NCBI RefSeq assembly: GCF_001458775.1
Contig: NZ_CZPZ01000034.1
Coordinates: forward strand, 62,001 to 126,000
Source of the DNA: Candidatus Nitrospira nitrificans
GTDB taxonomy: Bacteria > Nitrospirota > Nitrospiria > Nitrospirales > Nitrospiraceae
DNA: 64,000 nucleotides
Direction: 5' to 3'
Position numbers and translations under genes: made by a program. This document shows positions 1 to 7,792 of this stretch, piece by piece. Positions within the stretch are counted from its first letter, which is position 1, and each line of letters begins with the position of its first letter. The notes below the pieces were generated by a model. That model made no database searches, was not told the origin of the DNA, and saw only the letters and a list, made by a program, of their open reading frames with translations.

Positions 1-495
1 ATTCGTGAACAGCAGGCTATTGGGAAATACGGCGACCCGGCCGGTGTACAAGTGCGCGGATTGCCCCGGGCCGATCTCCAATAACTTCGTCGCAAAGACA
101 TCGTGGTCCAGTACGACTCCGCGGTGGCCTGCGATCTGGATTCGATCACCGACGGCATAGACCTTGCCGCCCACTCGCAGCGCAGCGCCACTCCAACAGA
201 GGATCAGCTCTTTTGTCGCCAAGACCATCGCCGCCGCCAACGCGACGAGCGATACGGCAAACGCCTGGAGCTCGTGGGCCCAGATGATCACCAGGCCGAT
301 AAAAAACGCGAAGACGACGGAATTCCGGGTCGTCACCACCCATCGACGTTTCGACTCCATCGTGAGCGTCGGATTGCCGGCGATCCATCGGACGGTCAGC
401 GCTCTGATGATGATCAAGAACAGCAACAGGATCAGCGACTTGAGTCCGTCAAGGGTGACCGAGCTGTCGATGGGAAACCACTCGCTTGGGGGCAC
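1..495 (-). CDS. MscS-family mechanosensitive channel, C-terminal part missing
   Basis: The reading frame runs off the left edge, so only the first 165 residues are present. It reads from a GTG at 495, nine bases after the stop of the upstream lipoprotein gene. Two hydrophobic segments lie at about residues 17-30 and 55-85. They are followed by GGKVYAVGDRIQIAGHRGVV and then GRVAVFPNSLLF, which resemble the beta-domain of MscS-like channels (pore helix, then G-x-V..D.I...G..G.V). Such proteins form inner-membrane pores that open under tension. The ATG at 360 is a possible shorter start, but it would remove the first membrane helix. Family call is from motif recognition only. Confidence 0.7.
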   Translation of the reverse strand, partial: MPPSEWFPIDSSVTLDGLKSLILLLFLIIIRALTVRWIAGNPTLTMESKRRWVVTTRNSVVFAFFIGLVIIWAHELQAFAVSLVALAAAMVLATKELILCWSGAALRVGGKVYAVGDRIQIAGHRGVVLDHDVFATKLLEIGPGQSAHLYTGRVAVFPNSLLFTN

Positions 496-504
496 GACCG
501 TCCT

Positions 505-951
505 CTATTTGGCGGTGAGTGTTTCGCGGGTACCTGGAACGCATTCCTCGCGTTTCCAGTTCTTCAGGGTCTTGTCTTCGGAGAACGTCAACGTGTATCG
601 ATAGCAATACAACGTGGGTTTGGAGATCTCTGTCCCCTTGCCCATCAAGCCGGTGACCGAGTTGGACGCGTCGGCGACGAAGGAGGAGTTCCACGCGGTG
701 AGGTCCTGTTCGCTGAGCGCGAACCGATAGGTCCAATGACTATCCCCACCGAGAGCCGGCGTCTTGGCTGTGTGCGGAGGCCCGAGTCGCTCTCGAATCT
801 CCTCCTGTGACAGTCGACCGACCCCTTTCTTGAAATAGGTATCTCGCCAAGGCCCACCACAGCCGGAAACGCCGAGGGCCAGGGCGACGAGCAGGGTACA
901 GGTGCCAAGAGGGAGGCACTTTTGGATGGCGAACGCAATCGAGACCGGCAT
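505..951 (-). CDS. Small lipoprotein, BamE/SmpA-like
   Basis: The preferred start is the internal ATG at 951, because it puts a typical lipoprotein signal at the N-terminus: a hydrophobic stretch ending in a lipobox V-S-G-C about residue 30. A longer start at 1017 would bury that signal. The mature part carries RLSQEEIRERLGPPH followed by W-x-Y, a pattern seen in BamE/SmpA-type outer-membrane lipoproteins that begin with a helix-turn and a conserved G-x-P. It is probably anchored in the envelope. It sits just upstream of, and likely co-transcribed with, the MscS-type gene. The precise role is unknown. Confidence 0.6.
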   Translation of the reverse strand: MPVSIAFAIQKCLPLGTCTLLVALALGVSGCGGPWRDTYFKKGVGRLSQEEIRERLGPPHTAKTPALGGDSHWTYRFALSEQDLTAWNSSFVADASNSVTGLMGKGTEISKPTLYCYRYTLTFSEDKTLKNWKREECVPGTRETLTAK

Positions 952-1073
952 GCTGACACCTACGCTACACTGGACGATCGGTAAGTGCAACTCTTGCACG
1001 CAAGCATCGGCGATCATGCTTAACGGGCTACCGCCATCGGGCCATACAGCGGCCGAGTCGAGGTGGGCTGGAT

Positions 1074-1102
1074 TTGATCTTGCGTTTTCGGTACCGTAGT
1101 AT
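1074..1102 (+). promoter_or_regulatory. Candidate sigma70 promoter for the SUMF1-type gene
   Basis: TTGATC at 1074-1079 and TAGTAT at 1097-1102 are separated by 17 bases, each matching four of six consensus positions. The predicted transcript start is near 1109, about ten bases before the ATG at 1120. This is pattern matching only. Confidence 0.35.
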
Positions 1103-1119
1103 CGGTCGAGGACGAATGT

Positions 1120-2100
1120 ATGAATGTTCGACGAATTGTGACCGCATGGGCTACCGGTGTTCTGACCCTCTTTCTACAGATAGGGCTTGCAGCGGCGACC
1201 GAAGGCCGGACATCGAAGCCTGAGTCTGTTCCATCAACTTCCCTCAAGCCTGATTTTTCTGCCCTTCCGGCGAAACCATCCAGCGCCAACGGCGATCATA
1301 AAACTGCAGAAAAGAGCAAGCCGCCGGCCAACGGTGGCGCTGCGCACCAGCTGGCTCTGTTGCACGCCGTCGTTCCTGAACTTATCGGGAAAGACGGAGC
1401 GCCGATGGTGTTGGTTTCGGCGGGCGAGTTTGTGATGGGAAGCGATAAAGGTGATGAAGACGAAGCCCCTGCGCATCGCGTCTACCTCAATGCCTTCTAC
1501 ATCGATAAATTCGAGGTGACGAACGGACGATTCGCCAAATATGTCGAGGCCATTCAGAGCGAGCCTCCGTGGGGATTCACGGACAAGGAGACGCCCGTGA
1601 TCCATGCCGAACGTCCGGTCCGCTGGGTCAACTGGATGGATGCGATGGGCTATTGCCTCTGGCTGGGGAAACGGCTGCCCACAGAGGCCGAATGGGAAAA
1701 GGCGGCACGCGGGACCGATGAACGGACCTATCCGTGGGGAAACGATCCGCCGACTCCGGTGCATGCGGTCTATGGGTTGAAGGAAGGCGGCGCGGAGACG
1801 GTGTCGGTCATCGGCAATCACCACATGGGGCAAAGTCCGTATGGTGTGCAGGACCTGGCCGGTAATCTCTATGAATGGGTGCTAGACTGGTACGCCGAGG
1901 ATTTCTATTCCAGCTTTATCAACAGCCCCGCGATCAATCCCCGCGGTCCCAGCGAAGGAACGACCAAAGTCCAGCGTGGTGGATCCTACATCAATACGCC
2001 GTATCGACTGCGGTCATCGTTTCGCACGAAGGGTGATCCGACCGAGCAAGATCCGAATGTGGGCTTCCGCTGCGCCCAGGATGTTCAGAAGCAGCCGTAG
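1120..2100 (+). CDS. SUMF1/formylglycine-generating-enzyme-like protein, exported
   Basis: A 326-residue protein with an N-terminal signal peptide (hydrophobic to about residue 26, then A-A-A-T) and a proline/lysine-rich linker to about residue 90. The rest is a SUMF1 (FGE-sulfatase) domain. Visible family signatures are MVLVSAGEFVMGS, the segment beginning AHRVYLNAFYIDKFEVTN, LPTEAEWEKAARG, GNLYEWVLDWY and a terminal RGGSYIN...VGFRC. Members either oxidise a sulfatase cysteine to formylglycine or act as C-type-lectin-like binding domains. No sulfatase is present in the window, so the substrate is unknown. Location is inferred to be periplasmic. It is followed by PPK2 about 100 bases downstream. 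Confidence 0.85.
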   Translation: MNVRRIVTAWATGVLTLFLQIGLAAATEGRTSKPESVPSTSLKPDFSALPAKPSSANGDHKTAEKSKPPANGGAAHQLALLHAVVPELIGKDGAPMVLVSAGEFVMGSDKGDEDEAPAHRVYLNAFYIDKFEVTNGRFAKYVEAIQSEPPWGFTDKETPVIHAERPVRWVNWMDAMGYCLWLGKRLPTEAEWEKAARGTDERTYPWGNDPPTPVHAVYGLKEGGAETVSVIGNHHMGQSPYGVQDLAGNLYEWVLDWYAEDFYSSFINSPAINPRGPSEGTTKVQRGGSYINTPYRLRSSFRTKGDPTEQDPNVGFRCAQDVQKQP

Positions 2101-2203
2101 GCTTGTCTTGTCCCTGCCCGATCGCAGGCAACACCGCGAAAGCTCGGAGGTCGTCCTAGGGAAGGGTGCCGCATATCCGCGGCCGGAGCCAAGGGAGGAA
2201 TCC

Positions 2204-3022
2204 GTGAAACAATACCGTGTGAAGCCCGACGGAAAACTTTCGCTCAAAGAATTGAATCCTGACGACACGGGCGACTACAAGAAGAGCGAACAAGGAAAAG
2301 CGAAGGCCAAAGCCGAAACAGCCAAGCTCATTGCCAGGCTCGATGGATTACAAGAACGATTGTATGCCGGCGCGACGCGATCGCTCCTGCTCGTGCTGCA
2401 GGGGATGGATACGAGCGGGAAGGATGGGACCATCAAGAGCGTTATGTCCGGTGTGAACCCGCAAGGTTGCAAAGTGGCGGCATTCAAGGCTCCGACCAAG
2501 GATGAACTGGCCCGCGATTTTCTGTGGCGTGTGCATCGCGAGGTGCCTCCCAAAGGCTACATCGGCATCTTTAACCGGTCGCACTATGAGGATGTGTTGA
2601 TTACGCGGGTCCATGGGTGGGTGTCCGACAAAGTTGCCAAGCGTCGATTCGACCAAATCAAAGAATTCGAGGAACTGCTGACCGAAAGCGGGACGGCCGT
2701 GCTCAAGGTCTTCCTCCATATCTCGAAGGACGAACAGAAAGGACGACTGGAAGCCCGCATCGCCGATCCGGAGAAACGCTGGAAATGGAGTTCCGGCGAT
2801 CTGGAGGAACGGAAGCTGTGGGATGAGTACCAAAAGGCCTTCGAAGAGGTCATGTCGGCGACCAGCACCGAGAGCGCGCCCTGGTACGTCGTGCCGGCGA
2901 ATCGAAAGTGGTATCGCAACCTTATTGTGGCTGACCGTGTCGTGAACGCGTTGGAAGACATGAAACTCAAGATGCCTCCGGCACCGGATGGTGTGGATTT
3001 TACCAAGCTCAGGATCGTGTAG
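2204..3022 (+). CDS. ppk2: Polyphosphate kinase 2 family protein
   Basis: I place the start at the GTG at 2204 because a strong ribosome site (AGGGAGGAA, 2192-2200) lies just before it. The frame is open back to 1976, but that part overlaps the SUMF1 gene. The 272-residue protein has the PPK2 Walker A motif GMDTSGKDGT (about residues 67-76), then GYIGIFNRSHYEDVLITRVH, which carries the NRS and ED signature, and the lid segment EARIADPEKRWK. PPK2 enzymes transfer phosphate between polyphosphate and nucleoside mono- or diphosphates in the cytoplasm. The length and lack of a second domain fit the short single-domain class I/III type; which nucleotide it uses cannot be read from sequence alone. 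Confidence 0.9.
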   Translation: MKQYRVKPDGKLSLKELNPDDTGDYKKSEQGKAKAKAETAKLIARLDGLQERLYAGATRSLLLVLQGMDTSGKDGTIKSVMSGVNPQGCKVAAFKAPTKDELARDFLWRVHREVPPKGYIGIFNRSHYEDVLITRVHGWVSDKVAKRRFDQIKEFEELLTESGTAVLKVFLHISKDEQKGRLEARIADPEKRWKWSSGDLEERKLWDEYQKAFEEVMSATSTESAPWYVVPANRKWYRNLIVADRVVNALEDMKLKMPPAPDGVDFTKLRIV

Positions 3023-3402
3023 CGGGGTGTCAGGCCGACTGGGACCGGTCGGTGCCACGCGTCATGCTTCGTCGTGGGTGAGGCCTGAAAGGGGAAGCGC
3101 GGTATGAGCACCCCACTTCTCCTTCTTTATTCATGCTGAGGTGTTCCATGAATCGGATCGTTGGACAGAGGCGCGATCGCCTGTGCGATGGTATTCCCCG
3201 CTCGAGGACCTCGTGCTGGTTGGCAATCTGCGATGCGTTACGTCTCGGGGCTCGGAAGAGTGATGTGACTCTTGACAAGGTTTTCTAATAGGCGTAGTGA
3301 GGTCATTGCGGCCCATCTTTTAACGGAAGTTCGAGAGATCGGGTAGACCGCGCGGCTGCCATCCAGGTCTCTCGGTGACTTCACAGCGAGAGGAGGGTGG
3401 AA

Positions 3403-3658
3403 ATGGACGACACGACGCCACCTGGCCCATCAGGCCCACCGATTCACGGGTGGGTTTCTCGTCGGTCTTGCTAGCCCGATTTTTCGCTGGCTGTGCAGAG
3501 CGGCACGGATGGTCACTCGTATGCGAGAGGCCAGAGCCATACAAGCGGAGAAACCTCGGGAGCAGGAGGAACACAGATACCCGGAATGACGAGGTCTTCC
3601 CCGACTGGAAACCTTGGACGACTTGTATCGTGTGGGTCTTCTGGGCCGCAACAACTGA
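3403..3658 (+). pseudogene. Decayed or frame-broken small membrane-protein gene
   Basis: An excellent ribosome site (AGGAGGG, 3391-3397) precedes the ATG at 3403. This frame reads MDDTTPPGPSGPPIHGW and then stops after 23 codons. Removing one G from the run at 3452-3454 joins it to the next frame, which reads FLVGLASPIFRWLCRAARM and then a charged tail, a believable one-helix membrane protein. That frame meets a TGA at 3587 and continues protein-like (RGLPRLETLDDLYRVGLL) to a TGA at 3656. I infer a small gene broken by one extra G, either truly decayed or a sequencing error. No family recognised. Confidence 0.4.
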
Positions 3659-3690
3659 GATCTTCATATTCCGGCGTCCTAAGCGCCGAT

Positions 3691-3728
3691 CACGGGCGAC
3701 CTCCCACCGCAGTGCAAGGTCGCCCGTG
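3691..3728. repeat. Perfect 12-bp inverted repeat (hairpin)
   Basis: CACGGGCGACCT at 3691-3702 is the exact reverse complement of 3717-3728, with a 14-base loop. A second small stem (CGGCG 3672-3676 / CGCCG 3684-3688) lies beside it. It sits 3' of the leftward glycerophosphodiesterase gene. There is no T-run, so it is not a classical intrinsic terminator, but it could end or protect that transcript. Confidence 0.6.
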
Positions 3729-3771
3729 CTATGTGAGGAGCCTTGCGCAACGCCGATGGTTGCGTGGCCTT

Positions 3772-4461
3772 TCAGACAAGGTCCGGAAAGTCGGAGATGA
3801 TCCCATCCACCCCGAGTATCTTCATCTTGCTGATTTGAGCGGGCTGATTGGCCGTGTAAGCGAACACGATCAGGCCGTCGTTGCGTAGAGCATTCACGAG
3901 TGGCTCAGTCACGGTATCGAGACGCAAACCTACGTGGGTGGCATGAAGTTTAGCGGCTGCGGCTCCTGGATTGGCTGGCAAACGCGTAAAGAGGATCATG
4001 GTTTGTGCGTGTGGATTCGCTCGTCGGACATGTTGGAGCTCTTCCTGTAGGAATGAAGCATAGATCACAGGTTGATTGAAACCGCTGCCACGGACGATCG
4101 CGCAGACATCATAGGCCGATCCCCCGGTCTTCAGCTCCAGAATCAGGCCGATTCGGCCGTTCGCGGCCTTGAGCACGTCGTCTAAGGTCGGAGGGCTTTC
4201 GCCGCCACCGGCATCCAGCATTCGAATAGCTGGTAGCGTCAGATCCGCAACACACCCGCGACCGTTCGTGGTGCGGTCGACCCGCTTGTCATGCAGAAGG
4301 ACCAATTCGTCGTCGGACGTTCGTTGAATGTCCACCTCCGTCAAGGCGCACCGAAGCACGATCGCCTGCTCAATGGAGGCCAAGGTATTTTCCGGTGCGT
4401 GTCCGCAGGCGCCTCGATGTCCGATGCGGAGGATCGTGCTCGTAGGGGGTTCTTGTGTCAT
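3772..4461 (-). CDS. ugpQ: Glycerophosphodiester phosphodiesterase
   Basis: A 229-residue single GDPD-domain protein without signal peptide, so probably cytoplasmic and UgpQ-like. The catalytic start motif IGHRGACGHAPENTL lies near residues 12-26, followed by E-V-D-I-Q with the metal-binding acid pair. LLHDKRVDRTTNG then holds the second catalytic histidine and the T-x-N-G element, and LILELK is the later metal-binding strand. The C-terminal DGLIVFAYTANQP and GVDGIISDFPDLV match the last barrel strands, where the family has W/YTVN and GVDGIxTDxP. It hydrolyses glycerophosphodiesters to glycerol-3-phosphate and an alcohol. Transcribed alone and leftward. Confidence 0.9.
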   Translation of the reverse strand: MTQEPPTSTILRIGHRGACGHAPENTLASIEQAIVLRCALTEVDIQRTSDDELVLLHDKRVDRTTNGRGCVADLTLPAIRMLDAGGGESPPTLDDVLKAANGRIGLILELKTGGSAYDVCAIVRGSGFNQPVIYASFLQEELQHVRRANPHAQTMILFTRLPANPGAAAAKLHATHVGLRLDTVTEPLVNALRNDGLIVFAYTANQPAQISKMKILGVDGIISDFPDLV

Positions 4462-4764
4462 GGCTCTGTCCTACCACATTGCGCCATATCGCAGTGATGG
4501 AAAAGAAATCGAAAAGAGCCCTGTCGCTCGCAACTCGATGGTGCACCGGAAGACATCTATGCGCTGGAGTTCGAAGAACCGGCCCCTGATCACGCGGGCG
4601 TTCTGTTATGAAGAGCGCCCGCGATTCAAGATGCACGATCTGGCCGAGCTTGGCGGGGCGCCGGACGAGAGAGCGTAGTCAATCGTTTCCCCTTTCTCCA
4701 CCTTGTTTCCCGACTGAGCGCACCTTTAGAATGTTTCATTGGATTTTCTCGCAAGGAGGACATT
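4462..4764. other. Intergenic region, no gene supported
   Basis: About 300 bases between the divergent ugpQ and the pterin dehydratase gene. Short open stretches occur (for example LDGAPEDIYALEFEEPAP read from 4534), but none has a start codon with a ribosome site. It may hold decayed coding sequence. The ribosome site AAGGAGG before 4765 belongs to the next gene. Confidence 0.4.
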
Positions 4765-5112
4765 ATGGCGCTTGCTGACAATAAATGTGTACCCTGTCGT
4801 GGCGGGGTGCCGCCGTTACCGAATGACCGCGCTGAGGCATTGCTGAAGGAACTCGGCCGTGGGTGGACGTTGAATGCCCAGGGTCATCTGGAGCGTCTCT
4901 ACACGTTCAAGGATTTTGCGCAGGCGTTGGCCTATGTGAACAAGGTCGGAGCGATCGCAGAGGCGGAGGGCCATCATCCGGATCTCTATCTCGCCTGGGG
5001 CAAGTGCAAGGTTGAGATCTGGACACACAAGGTCGACGGCCTAACCGAAAGCGATTTCTATCTGGCGGCGAAGGCGGATCGTGAATTTGAGCCGTTCAAG
5101 GCAGGAGCCTAG
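4765..5112 (+). CDS. phhB: Pterin-4a-carbinolamine dehydratase
   Basis: A 115-residue protein preceded by the ribosome site AAGGAGG at 4754-4760. The PCD/DCoH signature is clear: FKDFAQALAYVNKVGAIAEAEGHHPDLYLAWGKCKVEIWTHKVDGLTESD. It contains the E-G-H-H-P-D catalytic histidines and the W-x-T-H-x-x-x-G-L-T-x-x-D tail typical of the family. PCD dehydrates 4a-hydroxytetrahydrobiopterin to regenerate the pterin cofactor of aromatic amino-acid hydroxylases. No hydroxylase is in the window. An N-terminal C-V-P-C-R-G-G-V-P-P-L segment matches a common bacterial subfamily. It lies 57 bases upstream of a radical SAM gene on the same strand and may share its transcript. Confidence 0.92.
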   Translation: MALADNKCVPCRGGVPPLPNDRAEALLKELGRGWTLNAQGHLERLYTFKDFAQALAYVNKVGAIAEAEGHHPDLYLAWGKCKVEIWTHKVDGLTESDFYLAAKADREFEPFKAGA

Positions 5113-5169
5113 TCGGGCCTATCGTACCGCAAGTTCATCGGGAGCTTTTCCTACCACGCGAGGCATGGG

Positions 5170-7020
5170 ATGAGCGAAGAAACTCACGTGGCGCTCGTCA
5201 ACATGCCGTTCAGTTACGCCAAGTATCCCTCGATTCAACTCGGGACGCTCTCCGCGCTGCTCAAAGCCAACGGCATTCCCGTCGCCTGTCACCACTTGAA
5301 CGTCCGGTTTGCCCATCTGATCGGCGTGGAGTTACATGAAAGCATTTGCGAGAAACGCGCGCTTTTCGGCGAGTGGCTCTTCTCCTATCTCTTCTTTCGG
5401 GAGAATCCGAAGCGCACGGAGTATCCGCACGTGTTCAAGCCGGTCTTTGAGCAGATCGCTCGGGAGAGCGGGAAGCCGGTCGGCTACTTCGAAGAAATGG
5501 CGACCCGCATTGCTCCGCAGTTTCTGACCTGGGCGCTACGGTCGATCGATTGGGGGCAGTACAAGCTGGTCGGGTTTACATCGACGTTCGATCAGAACGT
5601 CGCGAGTCTCACGATGGCTAAGCTCATCAAGGATCTGTATCCGGACGTGACCATCGTCTTCGGCGGCGCCAACTTCGACGGCGAAATGGGGCTGGAACAC
5701 TTCCGGGCGTTTCCCTTCATTGATCATGTCGTAGTTGGGGAAGGGGAAGAAAGTTTCTTGCCCCTGGTTCGTCAGGTTCTGGCCGGCAAGAAAGGTGACT
5801 ATCCGAACGGCGTCATCTACCGGAAGGGCGCGAAGATCGGACTCACGCCGAACGATTCGCTCTTTTCCAATTTTGCCAAGACCGGTCCACCGGATTATGA
5901 CGATTACTATCACCTGCTCGGCGAGCTGGGCGACAAGGCACAGGGGCTCGATCGCATCCTCCTGTACGAAGGCTCCCGGGGCTGTTGGTGGGGCGAGAAA
6001 CATCACTGCACGTTCTGTGGGCTCAATGCACAGAGCATGAAGTTCCGAGCGAAGGCGCCCGAGCAAGTCATGCGGGAGATTGCCGCGCTCTCTCAGCGCT
6101 ACGATGCCGTCCGGTTTCGTCTCGTCGATAACATCATCGACATGGCCTATATCGACCATCTGTTCGGCAAACTGGCGCAGGACCATTGCGACCTGGACGT
6201 GTTTATCGAAACCAAGAGCAATCTCCAGAAACGACAGATCAAGACCTTGGCTGCCGGCGGGGTGAAGTGCATGCAGCCGGGCCTGGAAAGCCTCAGCTTC
6301 GCTCAGTTGCGCTCGATGGACAAGGGCGTCACGCCGATGCAGAACATCGTCTGTCTCAAGTGGAGCCAGTATTATCACGTGAGGGTGTCGTGGAACATCT
6401 TGTTGGGGTTCCCAGGCGAGACCAACGAGGATTACCAGCGTCAACTCGAGCTGATTCCATCACTGCTTCACCTGCAACCTCCGGAAGCCACCGGCAAGTT
6501 CTGGCTCCAGCGCTTCAGCCCCTATTTCACTAGGCCGCATGAGTATGGCATCCGGATTATCGGGCCGGGGATGGCATATGAATATGTGTACGATGCGCGG
6601 CAGGTTGATGTGAGCAAGATCGCCTATGATTTCGAGTATGAGCTCGACCACTGGCCGGTGGATCCGCACCTGTATCAAGAGTTGGTCGCTGCAATCGAAA
6701 GCTGGCAGCGGCTGCATAAGTCCGAAGACAAGCCCTTTCTGTATTACTCCAAGGCCCCGAACTACGTGACAGTCTACGACGGACGAAATCCGAAAGCGCC
6801 GACTCGCCGACGACATGAAGGCTTGGCGGCGATGGTGATTGAGATCTGTAATGAGTCGGCGAAGACGGCGGAGCAGATCTGCGCAGCCCTGGCGGGGCGG
6901 ATCGATTGCAGCGATGCGGTTTTGTCGCCTATCCTCGACGACCTTACAGCGCAACGCGTCTTGTACGAAGAGCGCGGCAAGCACTTCACGCTGGCGATTC
7001 CGGAGAATCCCTATCTTTGA
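5170..7020 (+). CDS. B12-binding-type radical SAM enzyme, RiPP-maturation C-methyltransferase-like
   Basis: A 616-residue protein. The N-terminal third resembles a cobalamin-binding domain without an obvious D-x-H-x-x-G motif (LVGFTSTFDQNVASLTMAK, TIVFGGANFDGEMG). The radical SAM barrel follows. Its cluster site reads SRGCWWGEKHHCTFCGLN, with cysteines at about 272, 280 and 283, a C-x7-C-x2-C spacing instead of the usual C-x3-C-x2-C. The G-C-W-W-G...H-C-T-F-C-G-L-N form is, from memory, typical of the TIGR03975-type family linked to peptide maturation. A C-terminal winged-helix-like tail follows about residue 540. The peptide substrate, if any, is not evident. The gene converges on a peroxidase-like gene 14 bases away. 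Confidence 0.75.
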   Translation: MSEETHVALVNMPFSYAKYPSIQLGTLSALLKANGIPVACHHLNVRFAHLIGVELHESICEKRALFGEWLFSYLFFRENPKRTEYPHVFKPVFEQIARESGKPVGYFEEMATRIAPQFLTWALRSIDWGQYKLVGFTSTFDQNVASLTMAKLIKDLYPDVTIVFGGANFDGEMGLEHFRAFPFIDHVVVGEGEESFLPLVRQVLAGKKGDYPNGVIYRKGAKIGLTPNDSLFSNFAKTGPPDYDDYYHLLGELGDKAQGLDRILLYEGSRGCWWGEKHHCTFCGLNAQSMKFRAKAPEQVMREIAALSQRYDAVRFRLVDNIIDMAYIDHLFGKLAQDHCDLDVFIETKSNLQKRQIKTLAAGGVKCMQPGLESLSFAQLRSMDKGVTPMQNIVCLKWSQYYHVRVSWNILLGFPGETNEDYQRQLELIPSLLHLQPPEATGKFWLQRFSPYFTRPHEYGIRIIGPGMAYEYVYDARQVDVSKIAYDFEYELDHWPVDPHLYQELVAAIESWQRLHKSEDKPFLYYSKAPNYVTVYDGRNPKAPTRRRHEGLAAMVIEICNESAKTAEQICAALAGRIDCSDAVLSPILDDLTAQRVLYEERGKHFTLAIPENPYL

Positions 7021-7034
7021 CTCCCGTAAGCCTC

Positions 7035-7367
7035 CTACATCGACAGTTTCTCGGCCACGTTGCGCATCTGTACGCCGTGGACCAGTGATGCGCCGCCGCG
7101 GATCGCGCAGGCGACGTGGACGGCTTCGGTCATTTCTTCAATATTCGATCCTTTTTCCAGTGAAGCCTGGGTATAGGCGTCGATACAGTAGGGACATTGC
7201 ACGGTGTGGGCGACGGCCAGAGCAATGAGCGCCTTCTCTCGCTCCGTCAACGCGTTCTCCGCAAACACCGCGTCGTAGTAGTTCTTGAACTTCTCCCATA
7301 GCGCTTTGTTGCCCTTCCCGATATCGGCAAACTTGCCAAGATCATGCGAATGGTAATACGAGTCCAT
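7035..7367 (-). CDS. Carboxymuconolactone-decarboxylase/AhpD-like protein (peroxidase-like, radical-SAM-associated type)
   Basis: The start is set at the ATG at 7367, which has GGGAGG seven bases upstream; the ATG at 7382 would precede that ribosome site. The 110-residue protein has the AhpD core ALTEREKALIALAVAHTVQC followed by P-Y-C-I-D-A-Y, with the redox C-x2-C pair at about residues 58-61 (Q-C-P-Y-C) and a nearby AAIRGG-like helix. The sequence closely recalls the subfamily named arsenosugar-biosynthesis-associated peroxidase-like (TIGR04169), which is usually found beside the radical SAM protein ArsS. Here the neighbour is a different radical SAM enzyme. Role inferred only: thiol-dependent reduction of a peroxide or related compound. 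Confidence 0.8.
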   Translation of the reverse strand: MDSYYHSHDLGKFADIGKGNKALWEKFKNYYDAVFAENALTEREKALIALAVAHTVQCPYCIDAYTQASLEKGSNIEEMTEAVHVACAIRGGASLVHGVQMRNVAEKLSM

Positions 7368-7429
7368 GAGGAAACCTCCCATGTGATTCGATAATGTGGA
7401 GCAAAAAGACGTAGAGAGCGATGAAACGA

Positions 7430-7711
7430 TCAGGCATGGCCCGGAGGGATAGGCTCGACATTCGCAAGAGCTTCGGAGAAGCGATTACCGACGATGTCGG
7501 TCACCTGCGCCATGAGATCCTTCACTTCCTGCCATTCGGTCGGCAACAAGTCCTGCTTCAACTGGGGGTGAATCGCCCATTGGGCTTCAACTTGTATCCC
7601 TTTTCGGCTGACGAGCACGCGAAGCAATTCCACGTCCCAGGCCGGATCTGCGGTTTGATCATCGGAAAGACTGTTGTTCGGTTGTTCTGGTGGAGGTCCG
7701 GCGCGCGCCAT
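7430..7711 (-). CDS. Hypothetical protein, 93 residues
   Basis: Start ATG at 7711 has GGAG seven bases upstream. The N-terminal third is proline/aspartate-rich and probably disordered. The middle WDVELLRVLVSRKGIQVEAQ reads as a beta/helix element, and the end forms an amphipathic helix (EWQEVKDLMAQVTDIVGNRF). No cysteines, no membrane segment and no known motif. It is on the same strand as, and upstream of, the peroxidase-like gene with a 60-base gap, so co-transcription is possible. Not recognised. Confidence 0.55.
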   Translation of the reverse strand: MARAGPPPEQPNNSLSDDQTADPAWDVELLRVLVSRKGIQVEAQWAIHPQLKQDLLPTEWQEVKDLMAQVTDIVGNRFSEALANVEPIPPGHA

Positions 7712-7792
7712 GTGAAGACTCCGGTTGAGCGATATTCACAGCATACCGTATCCCCACTCTTGTTGTACATCGTGATGGAGTCTCACGTGCGC

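Noticed and set aside
103-810. Long open frame on the plus strand over the MscS and lipoprotein genes
   Set aside because: It is low-complexity in R, D and Q, has no ribosome site or recognisable motif, and lies opposite two genes with convincing protein features.
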